In this document: positions 56,047-64,000 of the stretch, one piece after another
Numbering within the stretch: position 1 is the stretch's first letter
Layout of the letters: each line of letters starts with the position of its first letter
NCBI RefSeq assembly: GCF_022809125.1
Contig: NZ_JALGBI010000002.1
Location: 62,001-126,000 of the forward strand
From: Variovorax terrae
GTDB taxonomy: Bacteria > Pseudomonadota > Gammaproteobacteria > Burkholderiales > Burkholderiaceae_C
Direction: 5' to 3'
Length of the DNA: 64,000 nt
The notes under the pieces: generated by a model
Database searches by the model: none
What the model saw: the letters and a program-made list of their open reading frames with translations, nothing else
What the model was told of the DNA's origin: nothing
Made by a program: the position numbers and the translations under genes

Positions 56047-57642
56047 ATGACGACCGACCTCCTTCCCCGGCCGACACACCGCGCCGAGCTGATGGCCCGC
56101 CTGGGCGAGCCGCGCCGCTACGACGTGGCCGTGATCGGCGGCGGCGCCACCGGCCTGGGCGTGGCGCTGGACGCCGCCGCGCGCGGTTTTTCGGTGGTGC
56201 TGGTCGAGTCGCACGATTTCGCCAAGGGCACGTCCTCGCGCGCCACCAAGCTGGTGCACGGCGGCGTGCGCTACCTCGCGCAGGGCAACATCTCGCTGGT
56301 GCGCGAGGCCCTGCACGAGCGCGCCACGCTGCTGCGCAACGCGCCGCACCTGGCCCAGCCGCTGCCGTTCGTGATGCCGTCCTACCGCCTCTGGGAGACC
56401 CCGTTCTACGGCGCCGGCCTCAAGATGTATGACGCGCTGGCCGGCCAGGCCGGCCTGGGCGCGACCGAGTTCCTGGGCCGCGAGGCCGCCCTGCGCCACC
56501 TGCCCAACGCGCAGCCGCAAGGACTGCGCGGCGGCGTGAAGTACTGGGACGGCCAGTTCGACGACGCCCGGCTGGCGCTGGCGCTGGCGCGCACGGCGGC
56601 GGCCCGGGGGGCGCTGCTGGTCAATTACTGCGCGGCCACCGGCCTGGTCCACGAGGACGGCAAGGTGGCCGGGCTGCTTTGCCAGGACCGCGAAACCGGG
56701 CGCGAGTACCGGCTGCAGGCCGGCTGCGTCGTCAATGCCGCCGGCGTCTGGGTGGACGAGCTCCGCCAGAAGGACGGCGAGGCCGGCGGCCGGGCGACCC
56801 GGCCCCTGGTGGCGCCCAGCCAGGGCACGCACCTCGTGGTGGACCGGTCGTTCTCGCCCACGGACCACGCCATCCTGGTGCCCCGAACCGCCGACGGGCG
56901 GGTGCTGTTCGTCGTGCCCTGGCTGGGCAAGACGATCCTCGGCACCACCGACACGCCGCGCCATGACCTGGCGCGCGAACCGGATGCGTTTGCCGCCGAC
57001 ATCGAATTCATCCTGGGCGAATCGGCCCGCTACCTGCGCCGCGCGCCCACCCGCGCCGATGTCCGCAGCCTCTGGGTCGGCCTGCGGCCGCTGGTCCGGC
57101 CGCAGGGCGACGACGGCGACAGCACCAAGGGCCTGAGCCGCGAGCACACGGTGCTGGTCAGCCGCAGCCGCCTCGTCACCGTGACCGGCGGCAAATGGAC
57201 CACCTACCGCGCTATGGCCGAGGATGTGCTCGACAAGTGCTTCGAGCATGGGCTGCTGCCCCGGGCCCGGCCCGGGGCGACCGTGCACCTGCCGCTGGTG
57301 GGGGCCCGGGAGCGCCAGCCGGGCCAGCCCGGCATCAGCGATCCGCCCGGCCTGCATGCCTACGGCAGCGAGGAGGACGCGGTGGCCGCCCTGCCCGGGG
57401 CGCAGCGCGAGCTGGGCGGCGGCCTGACCGAGGCGATGGTGCGCTTCGCCGCCCGGCATGAATATGCGCGGACGGTGGAAGACGTGCTGGCAAGGCGCTC
57501 CCGGCTGCTGTTCCTGGACGCCCGCCAGGCCGGCGCCCTGGCCACGGAGGCGGGCGCCATCCTGCAGCAGGAAACCGGGGCCGACCCCCAGGTGGTCGCG
57601 TTTTCGGCCCTGGCGCGACACTATGGCCAATTGCCCGGCTGA
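56047..57642 (+). CDS. glpD: Glycerol-3-phosphate dehydrogenase family protein (second copy)
   Basis: A 531-residue FAD enzyme of the GlpD family. The FAD motif [19 protein letters not shown] (about residues 25-43) and [20 protein letters not shown] match the family. It differs widely from the first GlpD (763-2358), for example in YDVAVIGGG and GTSSRA. It has no adjacent glpR. The same reaction is likely, but a different electron partner or substrate is possible. Start chosen as ATG 56047, 3 bases after GGAG; ATG 56038 and GTG 56029 are also in frame. Confidence 0.88.
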   Translation: MTTDLLPRPTHRAELMARLGEPRRYDVAVIGGGATGLGVALDAAARGFSVVLVESHDFAKGTSSRATKLVHGGVRYLAQGNISLVREALHERATLLRNAPHLAQPLPFVMPSYRLWETPFYGAGLKMYDALAGQAGLGATEFLGREAALRHLPNAQPQGLRGGVKYWDGQFDDARLALALARTAAARGALLVNYCAATGLVHEDGKVAGLLCQDRETGREYRLQAGCVVNAAGVWVDELRQKDGEAGGRATRPLVAPSQGTHLVVDRSFSPTDHAILVPRTADGRVLFVVPWLGKTILGTTDTPRHDLAREPDAFAADIEFILGESARYLRRAPTRADVRSLWVGLRPLVRPQGDDGDSTKGLSREHTVLVSRSRLVTVTGGKWTTYRAMAEDVLDKCFEHGLLPRARPGATVHLPLVGARERQPGQPGISDPPGLHAYGSEEDAVAALPGAQRELGGGLTEAMVRFAARHEYARTVEDVLARRSRLLFLDARQAGALATEAGAILQQETGADPQVVAFSALARHYGQLPG

Positions 57643-57648
57643 AGGCAG

Positions 57649-57677
57649 TTGACAGCCCCTTCAGGGTTTGCCATAAT
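57649..57677 (+). promoter_or_regulatory. Sigma-70 promoter of the spc ribosomal operon
   Basis: TTGACA (57649-57654) and CATAAT (57672-57677) are separated by 17 bases: a full -35 consensus and one mismatch at -10. It lies 5 bases after the glpD stop and would start transcription near 57684. Confidence 0.85.
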
Positions 57678-57683
57678 CGCTGG

Positions 57684-57836
57684 CTGCGCTTTAAAAGCGT
57701 GTGGAAGTTCGGAAGAGCTTCCAGTTCTGCCCAGCGAAAACGCCGTGAGTGGTTCATGGCGCGGACGACGGGCCCAAGACTGACTGCGGCGTCTTTGCGA
57801 GGCAAAGACCCTTGGTACAAGTTGGGAATATTTGAA
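57684..57836 (+). promoter_or_regulatory. Structured leader of the spc operon
   Basis: About 150 untranslated bases. Three short hairpins are visible: CGCTT/AAGCG (57687-57699), GGAAG/CTTCC (57703-57722) and GTCTTTG/CAAAGAC (57791-57809). An autoregulatory site for a ribosomal protein is possible, but no known motif is recognised. Confidence 0.5.
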
Positions 57837-58205
57837 ATGATCCAGACTGAATCCCGGTTAGAGGTTGCCGACAACACCGGCGCGAAGTCCGTTCTGTGCA
57901 TCAAGGTGCTCGGCGGCTCCAAGCGTCGTTACGCAAGCGTTGGCGACATCATCAAGGTGAGCATCAAGGAAGCTGCTCCGCGTGGCCGCGTCAAAAAAGG
58001 CGAGGTTTACAGTGCGGTGGTGGTGCGTACGGCCAAGGGCATCCGCCGTGGCGATGGCTCGCTCGTCAAATTCGATGGCAACGCAGCCGTGTTGCTGAAC
58101 AACAAGCTGGAGCCCATCGGCACCCGCATCTTCGGACCCGTGACGCGTGAACTGCGTACCGAGAAGTTCATGAAGATCGTGTCCCTGGCTCCTGAAGTTC
58201 TGTAA
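57837..58205 (+). CDS. rplN: 50S ribosomal protein L14
   Basis: 122 residues, the usual length, beginning [20 protein letters not shown] with the L14 signature further on. L14 binds 23S rRNA at the subunit interface. It is the first gene of the spc operon here. ATG 57837 is chosen because it gives the canonical N-terminus. rpsQ, which often precedes it, is not adjacent. Confidence 0.97.
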   Translation: MIQTESRLEVADNTGAKSVLCIKVLGGSKRRYASVGDIIKVSIKEAAPRGRVKKGEVYSAVVVRTAKGIRRGDGSLVKFDGNAAVLLNNKLEPIGTRIFGPVTRELRTEKFMKIVSLAPEVL

Positions 58206-58214
58206 GGACGCGCC

Positions 58215-58535
58215 ATGAACAAGATTCGCAAAGGCGACGAAATCATCGTGCTCGCGGGGCGCGACAAGGGCAAGCGCGGCAAGGTATCGCTGCGCAAGGA
58301 CGATTCCCATCTGGTGGTCGACGGCATCAATCTGGTGAAGAAACACACCAAGCCGAACCCCCTCAAGGGCACCACCGGTGGCATCGTCGAGAAGGCCATG
58401 CCGATCCACCAGTCCAACGTGGCGATCTTCAACGCCGCCACGGGCAAGGCTGACCGCGTGGGCATCAAGTTGCTGGCTGACGGCAAGCGCGTTCGCGTTT
58501 ACAAGTCCAGCGGCGAAGAAATCAAGGTGGCATGA
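58215..58535 (+). CDS. rplX: 50S ribosomal protein L24
   Basis: 106 residues with the KOW motif [19 protein letters not shown] near the N-terminus. L24 starts assembly of the large subunit. It begins 9 bases after rplN. Confidence 0.97.
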   Translation: MNKIRKGDEIIVLAGRDKGKRGKVSLRKDDSHLVVDGINLVKKHTKPNPLKGTTGGIVEKAMPIHQSNVAIFNAATGKADRVGIKLLADGKRVRVYKSSGEEIKVA

Positions 58536-58537
58536 CC

Positions 58538-59077
58538 ATGGCACGACTGCAACAACACTACCGCGAAAAAGTGGCTCCCGAGCTCACGCAGAAGTTCGGC
58601 TACAAGTCGCCCATGGAGGTGCCGCGCATCACCAAGATCACGCTCAACATGGGCGTGAGCGAGGCGGTGTCCGACAAGAAGGTCATGGACAACGCTGTGG
58701 GCGACCTGACCAAGATCGCCGGCCAGAAGCCGGTGGTGACCAAGGCCAAGAAGGCCATCGCGGGCTTCAAGATCCGCGAAGGCCAGGCCATCGGCGCCAT
58801 GGTCACGCTGCGCGGCGTGCGCATGTATGAGTTCCTGGACCGTTTCGTCACCGTGGCCCTGCCGCGCGTGCGCGACTTCCGCGGCATTTCCGGCCGCGCG
58901 TTCGACGGCCGCGGCAACTACAACATCGGCGTCAAGGAACAGATCATTTTCCCCGAGATCGAGTACGACAAGGTTGATGCCCTGCGCGGTCTGAATATCA
59001 GCATCACCACGACGGCCAAGACCGATGAAGAGTGCAAGGCACTGCTCGCCGGCTTCCGTTTCCCGTTCAAGAACTGA
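58538..59077 (+). CDS. rplE: 50S ribosomal protein L5
   Basis: 179 residues, [21 protein letters not shown]5 binds 5S rRNA and touches the P-site tRNA. ATG 58538 is chosen over ATG 58532 because AAGGTGG (58524-58530) is then 7 bases away and the N-terminus is canonical. Confidence 0.97.
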   Translation: MARLQQHYREKVAPELTQKFGYKSPMEVPRITKITLNMGVSEAVSDKKVMDNAVGDLTKIAGQKPVVTKAKKAIAGFKIREGQAIGAMVTLRGVRMYEFLDRFVTVALPRVRDFRGISGRAFDGRGNYNIGVKEQIIFPEIEYDKVDALRGLNISITTTAKTDEECKALLAGFRFPFKN

Positions 59078-59085
59078 GGTGGCGT

Positions 59086-59391
59086 GTGGCTAAAGTAGCT
59101 TTGATCGAGCGTGAGCTCAAGCGAGAAAAACTGGCTGCCAAGTACGCGAAGAAATACGCGGAACTCAAGGCCATTGCAAATGATGCCAAGCGTAGCGACG
59201 AAGAGCGCGCTGCAGCCCGTCTGGGCCTGCAGAAGCTCCCGCGCAACGCCAACCCGACGCGTCAGCGCAACCGTTGCGAGATCACGGGCCGTCCGCGCGG
59301 AACCTTCCGCCAGTTCGGCCTGGGTCGCGCCAAGATCCGTGAACTGGCCTTCGCCGGTGACATCCCCGGTGTCACCAAGGCCAGCTGGTAA
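59086..59391 (+). CDS. rpsN: 30S ribosomal protein S14
   Basis: 101 residues from a GTG start (59086): [19 protein letters not shown]. This is the long, zinc-free form, with only one Cys and no CxxC pairs. The signature [19 protein letters not shown] is present. Confidence 0.96.
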   Translation: MAKVALIERELKREKLAAKYAKKYAELKAIANDAKRSDEERAAARLGLQKLPRNANPTRQRNRCEITGRPRGTFRQFGLGRAKIRELAFAGDIPGVTKASW

Positions 59392-59412
59392 GCCAGGCAG
59401 GAGAGATTAAAC

Positions 59413-59808
59413 ATGAGCATGAGTGATCCCATCGCCGACCTGCTGACCCGTATCCGCAATGCGCAAATGGTGGCCAAGGCCACCGTGTCGGTGCCCTCTT
59501 CCAAGGTGAAGGTGGCCATTGCGCAGGTGCTGAAGGACGAAGGTTACATCGACGGCTTCCAGGTCAAGACCGAAGCCGGCAAGTCCGAGCTTGAAATTGC
59601 CCTGAAGTATTACGCCGGCCGCCCCGTGATCGAGCGTATCGAGCGCGTGAGCCGTCCCGGTCTGCGCGTGTACAAGGGCCGCGACGCCATTCCCCAGGTC
59701 CAGAACGGCCTGGGTGTGGCCATCGTCACTACGCCTAAGGGCGTGATGACCGACCGCAAGGCGCGCGCTACCGGTGTCGGTGGCGAAGTGCTGTGCTACG
59801 TGGCTTAA
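59413..59808 (+). CDS. rpsH: 30S ribosomal protein S8
   Basis: 131 residues, [20 protein letters not shown], with a C-terminal half ending [13 protein letters not shown]8 binds 16S rRNA and in E. coli represses the spc operon; the same is possible here. Confidence 0.97.
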   Translation: MSMSDPIADLLTRIRNAQMVAKATVSVPSSKVKVAIAQVLKDEGYIDGFQVKTEAGKSELEIALKYYAGRPVIERIERVSRPGLRVYKGRDAIPQVQNGLGVAIVTTPKGVMTDRKARATGVGGEVLCYVA

Positions 59809-59823
59809 AGCGGAGAAACTGAA

Positions 59824-60357
59824 ATGTCCCGTGTAGGAAAAATGCCCGTCGCCGTCCCCGCTGGTGTGGACGTGTCGATCAAGGAAGACCAGATCAGCGT
59901 CAAGGGCGCCGGCGGCACGCTGTCGCTGGCCCTGAACGTGCTGGTCAACGTAAAGAACGATGCCGGCAAGCTGAGCTTCGAGCCCGCGAACGAATCGCGC
60001 GAAGCCAACGCCATGAGCGGCACCATGCGTCAGCTGGTGAACAACATGGTGGTCGGCGTGACCAAGGGCTTCGAGAAGAAGCTGAGCCTGGTCGGCGTGG
60101 GCTACAAGGCCCAGGCGCAAGGCGCCAAGCTGAACCTGTCGGTGGGCTTCTCCCACCCGGTCAACAAGGACATGCCCGCCGGTATCACCGTGGCGACGCC
60201 TGCCCCGACCGAAATCGTGATCAAGGGCGCTGACCGTCAGCGCGTGGGTCAAGTGGCCGCTGAGATTCGTGCGATTCGCCCGCCCGAGCCCTACAAGGGC
60301 AAGGGCATCCGCTATGCGGATGAGAAGATCACGATCAAAGAGACCAAGAAGAAATAA
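59824..60357 (+). CDS. rplF: 50S ribosomal protein L6
   Basis: 177 residues, [20 protein letters not shown], with the C-terminal signature [19 protein letters not shown]6 lies near the sarcin-ricin loop. Length is typical. Confidence 0.97.
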   Translation: MSRVGKMPVAVPAGVDVSIKEDQISVKGAGGTLSLALNVLVNVKNDAGKLSFEPANESREANAMSGTMRQLVNNMVVGVTKGFEKKLSLVGVGYKAQAQGAKLNLSVGFSHPVNKDMPAGITVATPAPTEIVIKGADRQRVGQVAAEIRAIRPPEPYKGKGIRYADEKITIKETKKK

Positions 60358-60368
60358 GGAGCTGCAAC

Positions 60369-60734
60369 ATGTTGACCAAGAAAGAGCAGCGTCTTCGCCG
60401 GGCCCGTCAGACCCGCATCCGCATCGCCACGCAAGGCGTTGCGCGCCTGACGGTGAACCGTACCAATCTGCATATCTATGCCAGCGTGATCTCGGGCGAC
60501 GGCGCCAAGGTGCTGGCCAGCGCGTCCACGGCCGAGGCCGATGTGCGCAAGGCGCTGGGCGGCTCCGGCAAGGGTGGCAACACCGCCGCGGCCCAGGCCA
60601 TCGGCAAGCGCATCGCCGAGAAGGCGAAGGCTGCCGGCGTCGAGAAGGTGGCATTCGACCGCTCGGGCTTTGCCTACCACGGTCGCGTCAAGGCGCTGGC
60701 CGATGCCGCGCGTGAAGCCGGCTTGCAGTTCTAA
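60369..60734 (+). CDS. rplR: 50S ribosomal protein L18
   Basis: 121 residues, [19 protein letters not shown], ending [22 protein letters not shown]18 bridges 5S rRNA to the large subunit. AAGGAG lies just upstream. Confidence 0.97.
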   Translation: MLTKKEQRLRRARQTRIRIATQGVARLTVNRTNLHIYASVISGDGAKVLASASTAEADVRKALGGSGKGGNTAAAQAIGKRIAEKAKAAGVEKVAFDRSGFAYHGRVKALADAAREAGLQF

Positions 60735-60751
60735 CGGACACGGAAACAGAC

Positions 60752-61282
60752 ATGGCTAAAGTTCAAGCAAAAATGCAAACTAAGGGTCAGGACGAAGGTC
60801 GTGACGATGGTCTGCGCGAAAAAATGATCGCGGTCAACCGCGTGACCAAGGTGGTGAAGGGGGGCCGTATCCTCGGTTTCGCCGCACTGACCGTGGTCGG
60901 CGACGGTGACGGCCGCGTGGGCATGGGCAAAGGCAAGTCCAAGGAAGTGCCGGCCGCCGTGCAGAAGGCGATGGAAGAAGCCCGCCGCAACATGACCAAG
61001 GTCACGCTGAAGAACGGCTCGCTGCACCACAAGGTGTTCGGCCAGCACGGCGCCGCTTCCGTCATGATGAGCCCCGCCCCCAAGGGTACCGGCATCATCG
61101 CCGGCGGCCCGATGCGCGCGGTGTTCGAAGTCATGGGCATCACCGATATCGTGGCCAAGAGCCATGGTTCGACCAATCCCTACAACATGGTTCGTGCCAC
61201 GTTCGACGCGCTGAAGAACTCCACCACCCCGGCGGAAGTTGCAGCCAAGCGCGGCAAGACCGTTGAAGAACTCTTCGCCTGA
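60752..61282 (+). CDS. rpsE: 30S ribosomal protein S5
   Basis: 176 residues. The S5 signature [20 protein letters not shown] is present. S5 supports decoding accuracy and translocation. It opens with [20 protein letters not shown]. Confidence 0.97.
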   Translation: MAKVQAKMQTKGQDEGRDDGLREKMIAVNRVTKVVKGGRILGFAALTVVGDGDGRVGMGKGKSKEVPAAVQKAMEEARRNMTKVTLKNGSLHHKVFGQHGAASVMMSPAPKGTGIIAGGPMRAVFEVMGITDIVAKSHGSTNPYNMVRATFDALKNSTTPAEVAAKRGKTVEELFA

Positions 61283-61296
61283 TCGGGAGTTTCAAG

Positions 61297-61479
61297 ATGA
61301 CGACGCAACAAACAGTCAAGATCCAGCTGGTTCGCAGCCCTATCGGCTGCAAGGAATCGCACCGCGCCACCGTTCGCGGCCTGGGCCTGCGCAAGCTCAA
61401 CAGCACGAGCGAACTGCAGGATACGCCCGCGGTGCGCGGCATGATCAACAAGATCAGCTACCTGATCAAAGTGCTTTAA
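61297..61479 (+). CDS. rpmD: 50S ribosomal protein L30
   Basis: 60 residues, the usual size, with [20 protein letters not shown] and [20 protein letters not shown]. Start ATG 61297. Confidence 0.96.
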   Translation: MTTQQTVKIQLVRSPIGCKESHRATVRGLGLRKLNSTSELQDTPAVRGMINKISYLIKVL

Positions 61480-61489
61480 GAGGTTGATG

Positions 61490-61924
61490 ATGGAACTCAA
61501 TGGCATCAAGCCCGCCGCCGGCGCCAAGCACGCCAAGCGCCGCGTGGGCCGCGGCATCGGCTCCGGCCTGGGCAAGACCGCAGGCCGCGGTCACAAGGGC
61601 CAGAAGTCGCGTTCGGGCGGCTACCACAAGGTGGGCTTCGAAGGCGGTCAAATGCCGCTGCAGCGCCGCCTGCCCAAGCGCGGCTTCAAGTCGCACCTGC
61701 TGAAGTTCAACGCCGAAGTCACCCTGAGCGCGCTCGAGCAGCTCGGCGCCGCCGAGGTGGACCTGCTGGCACTCAAGCAGGCTGGCTTGGTCGGCGAACT
61801 CGCCAAGGTGGTCAAGGTCATCAAGTCGGGCTCGATCAGCAAGGCTGTCAAGCTCACCGGGATCGGTGCAACTGCGGGTGCCAAGGCTGCCATTGAAGCG
61901 GCTGGTGGCAGCGTGGCCGCCTGA
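61490..61924 (+). CDS. rplO: 50S ribosomal protein L15
   Basis: 144 residues, [20 protein letters not shown], with the Gly/Arg-rich N-terminal tail typical of L15. ATG 61490 is preferred to 61487 because AGAGG is then 6 bases away. It is 10 bases after rpmD. Confidence 0.96.
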   Translation: MELNGIKPAAGAKHAKRRVGRGIGSGLGKTAGRGHKGQKSRSGGYHKVGFEGGQMPLQRRLPKRGFKSHLLKFNAEVTLSALEQLGAAEVDLLALKQAGLVGELAKVVKVIKSGSISKAVKLTGIGATAGAKAAIEAAGGSVAA

Positions 61925-61951
61925 CCTGTGCTGGTGAAAGAAGGCATTTAA

Positions 61952-63271
61952 GTGGCAACCAGCGCGGCACAAATCGCAAAGACGGGCAAGTTCGGCGACC
62001 TGCGTCGCCGGCTGGTCTTCTTGCTGCTGGCCCTGGTGGTGTACCGTATCGGTGCCCACATTCCGGTGCCCGGCATCGACCCCGGCCAGCTGCAGCAGCT
62101 GTTCAAGGGCCAGCAGGGCGGCATCCTGAGCCTGTTCAACATGTTCTCGGGTGGCGCTCTGTCGCGCTTCACGGTGTTCGCGCTGGGCATCATGCCGTAC
62201 ATTTCGGCGTCGATCATCATGCAGCTGCTCACCTATGTCGTTCCGACATTCGAGCAGCTCAAGAAGGAAGGCGAAGCCGGCCGTCGCAAGATCACGCAGT
62301 ACACGCGCTATGGCACGCTGGGTCTCGCGATTTTCCAATCGCTCAGCATTGCGCTGGCGCTGGAAAGCTCGCAAGGGCTGGTTCTGTCTCCCGGTTTCGG
62401 CTTTCGCATGACGGCTGTGGTCAGCCTGACGGCGGGAACGATGTTCCTGATGTGGCTGGGTGAGCAGATCACCGAGCGCGGCCTGGGTAACGGGATCTCG
62501 ATCCTGATCTTTGCCGGTATTGCAGCGGGCCTGCCCAATGCGATCGGCGGCCTGCTGGAACTGGTTCGCACGGGTGCCATGAGCATCCTGGTGTCGGTGT
62601 TCATCGTGGCCGTGGTGGCGCTGGTGACCTACTTCGTGGTGTTCGTCGAGCGCGGCCAGCGGAAGATTCTGGTCAACTACGCACGCCGCCAGGTGGGCAA
62701 CAAGGTGTATGGCGGGCAGTCGTCGCACCTGCCGCTGAAGCTGAACATGGCGGGCGTCATTCCGCCGATCTTCGCTTCGTCGATCATCTTGCTGCCGGCA
62801 ACGGTGGTGAGCTGGGTCAGCTCCGGCGACTCGATGCGCTGGTTGAAGGACATTGCCGGTGCGTTGACGCCCGGGCAGCCGATCTACGTGATGCTGTACG
62901 CAACGGCGATCGTGTTCTTCTGCTTCTTCTACACGGCGCTGGTGTTCAACAGCCGTGAGACGGCGGACAACCTGAAGAAGAGTGGTGCGTTCATCCCCGG
63001 TATTCGTCCCGGTGAACAAACGGCTCGGTATATCGACAAGATCCTGGTCCGGTTGACGCTGGCGGGGGCGGTCTACATCACGTTCGTGTGTCTGTTGCCC
63101 GAGTTCCTGATCCTGAAATACAACGTACCGTTCTATTTTGGGGGCACGTCGCTGCTGATCATCGTGGTGGTGACCATGGACTTCATGGCCCAGGTTCAGA
63201 ACTACATGATGTCTCAGCAGTACGAATCGCTGTTGAAGAAAGCTAACTTTAGGACTTCATTAGGTGGTTGA
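61952..63271 (+). CDS. secY: Preprotein translocase subunit SecY
   Basis: A 439-residue channel protein with ten membrane helices. Family motifs: [30 protein letters not shown] and the plug/pore region around [20 protein letters not shown]. Start GTG 61952 follows GAAGG. It sits in the spc operon, as in most bacteria. Confidence 0.96.
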   Translation: MATSAAQIAKTGKFGDLRRRLVFLLLALVVYRIGAHIPVPGIDPGQLQQLFKGQQGGILSLFNMFSGGALSRFTVFALGIMPYISASIIMQLLTYVVPTFEQLKKEGEAGRRKITQYTRYGTLGLAIFQSLSIALALESSQGLVLSPGFGFRMTAVVSLTAGTMFLMWLGEQITERGLGNGISILIFAGIAAGLPNAIGGLLELVRTGAMSILVSVFIVAVVALVTYFVVFVERGQRKILVNYARRQVGNKVYGGQSSHLPLKLNMAGVIPPIFASSIILLPATVVSWVSSGDSMRWLKDIAGALTPGQPIYVMLYATAIVFFCFFYTALVFNSRETADNLKKSGAFIPGIRPGEQTARYIDKILVRLTLAGAVYITFVCLLPEFLILKYNVPFYFGGTSLLIIVVVTMDFMAQVQNYMMSQQYESLLKKANFRTSLGG

Positions 63272-63276
63272 CTTGC

Positions 63277-63495
63277 ATGGCAAAGGACGATGTCATTCAG
63301 ATGCAGGGCGAGGTGGTTGAAAACCTGCCCAACGCGACCTTCCGAGTGAAGCTGGAAAATGGACATGTGGTCCTGGGCCACATTTCCGGAAAGATGAGGA
63401 TGCATTACATCCGCATCCTTCCTGGTGACAAAGTCACCGTTGAGTTGACGCCCTACGACCTGTCGCGGGCACGCATTGTGTTTCGCGCCAAATAG
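63277..63495 (+). CDS. infA: Translation initiation factor IF-1
   Basis: 72 residues with an OB fold: [20 protein letters not shown], then [22 protein letters not shown]-1 blocks the A site during initiation. ATG 63277 gives the standard length. It follows secY by 5 bases. Confidence 0.97.
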   Translation: MAKDDVIQMQGEVVENLPNATFRVKLENGHVVLGHISGKMRMHYIRILPGDKVTVELTPYDLSRARIVFRAK

Positions 63496-63518
63496 GCTAA
63501 GAGTTTTAGGAGAATGAA

Positions 63519-63632
63519 ATGAGAGTTTCGGCTTCGGTCAAGAAAATTTGCCGCAACTGCAAAATCATCCGCCGTAAAGGCGTGGTTCGCGTGATCTGTA
63601 CGGATCCGCGTCACAAGCAGCGCCAAGGCTGA
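63519..63632 (+). CDS. rpmJ: 50S ribosomal protein L36
   Basis: 37 residues, [20 protein letters not shown] then [17 protein letters not shown]. The zinc ligands C-x2-C, C and H are all present (zinc-bound form). AGGAG lies just upstream. Confidence 0.96.
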   Translation: MRVSASVKKICRNCKIIRRKGVVRVICTDPRHKQRQG

Positions 63633-63656
63633 TTGCAAGAGTTATAGAGGACGCAC

Positions 63657-64000
63657 ATGGCACGTATCGCTGGCATCAACATTCCGCCGCATCAGCATGC
63701 TGAAATTGGCTTGACCGCCATTTACGGCATCGGTCGCACCCGCGCTCGCAAGATCTGCGAGGCTTGCGGCATTGCTTATTCCAAGAAGGTCAAGGATTTG
63801 ACCGACGGTGACTTGGAAAAAATCCGCGACCAGATCGCCCAGTTCACGATCGAGGGTGACCTGCGCCGCGAAACGACGATGAACATCAAGCGCTTGATGG
63901 ACATCGGTTGCTACCGTGGCTTCCGCCACCGCCGTGGTTTGCCGATGCGGGGTCAACGTACCCGCACCAATGCCCGCACCCGCAAGGGCCCGCGTAAGGC
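63657..64000 (+). CDS. rpsM: 30S ribosomal protein S13 (partial, C-terminus outside window)
   Basis: About 114 of roughly 121 residues are present: [20 protein letters not shown] to [14 protein letters not shown]13 contacts the P-site tRNA and bridges the subunits. The window ends inside it. Confidence 0.96.
   Translation, partial: MARIAGINIPPHQHAEIGLTAIYGIGRTRARKICEACGIAYSKKVKDLTDGDLEKIRDQIAQFTIEGDLRRETTMNIKRLMDIGCYRGFRHRRGLPMRGQRTRTNARTRKGPRK

Overview
The window reads as one stretch of a GC-rich betaproteobacterial chromosome, most likely from the family Comamonadaceae (Variovorax/Acidovorax/Polaromonas/Ramlibacter type). The evidence is a DUF3567 protein, a PhaM-type PHA granule protein, Bug-type solute receptors, the spc ribosomal gene order, and short dispersed repeats of a kind I associate with this family. 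I cannot name the genus. No rRNA, tRNA, CRISPR array, insertion sequence or phage gene was seen.

Layout. 0-2.4 kb: glycerol-3-phosphate use (glpR, cut by the window edge, divergent from glpD). 2.6-7.7 kb: an AhpD-like protein, a biotin-carrier/carboxyltransferase fusion, the lrgAB (cidAB-like) membrane pair and a GlcD-type FAD oxidase. 7.8-13.6 kb: a SAM-II riboswitch with its terminator in front of a Cys/Met PLP enzyme, a LysR regulator, purU, a class III omega-aminotransferase and a YeiH-type transporter. 13.6-20.6 kb: a ChaN lipoprotein, an AbrB-type membrane protein, a glycine-rich lipoprotein, DUF3567, a DUF3108 protein overlapping an IclR gene, and a divergent FAH-family hydrolase. 20.6-25.2 kb: trehalose operon otsB-GH15-otsA and a VOC protein. 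25.2-31.1 kb: a TraB/GumN protein, an enoyl-CoA hydratase and a probable copper-acquisition cluster (DUF2946, TonB receptor, YcnI, PCuAC).

31.2-36.0 kb looks like accessory DNA, with visibly less extreme GC: a yidH-yidG pair, then a GntR-Bug receptor-aconitase X large/small operon ending beside a decayed glcD fragment. 36.1-45.3 kb: phaM, a FIST sensor protein, small secreted proteins, VirK/YbjX, dadA behind a glycine riboswitch, an LplT-PlsC fusion, yiaA and two exported proteins. 45.3-57.6 kb: a RutR-like TetR regulator, queA-tgt, recG, oxyR-DyP peroxidase-ubiA, a small basic exported peptide, proC behind a frameshifted phytase-like esterase, and a second glpD. 57.6-64 kb: the spc ribosomal operon with a near-consensus promoter, from rplN through secY, infA and rpmJ into rpsM, cut by the window edge.

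The most unusual feature is three families of short repeats. Family A (about 60 bp, ten copies seen) lies inside six genes in frame. It encodes most of the YcnI signal peptide, part of a UbiA membrane segment, the basic tail of PhaM, and peptide segments in RecG, ChaN and the DUF3108 protein. Family B lies directly at the stop codons of four genes. Family C abuts two rho-independent terminators and forms a second in-frame insertion in RecG.
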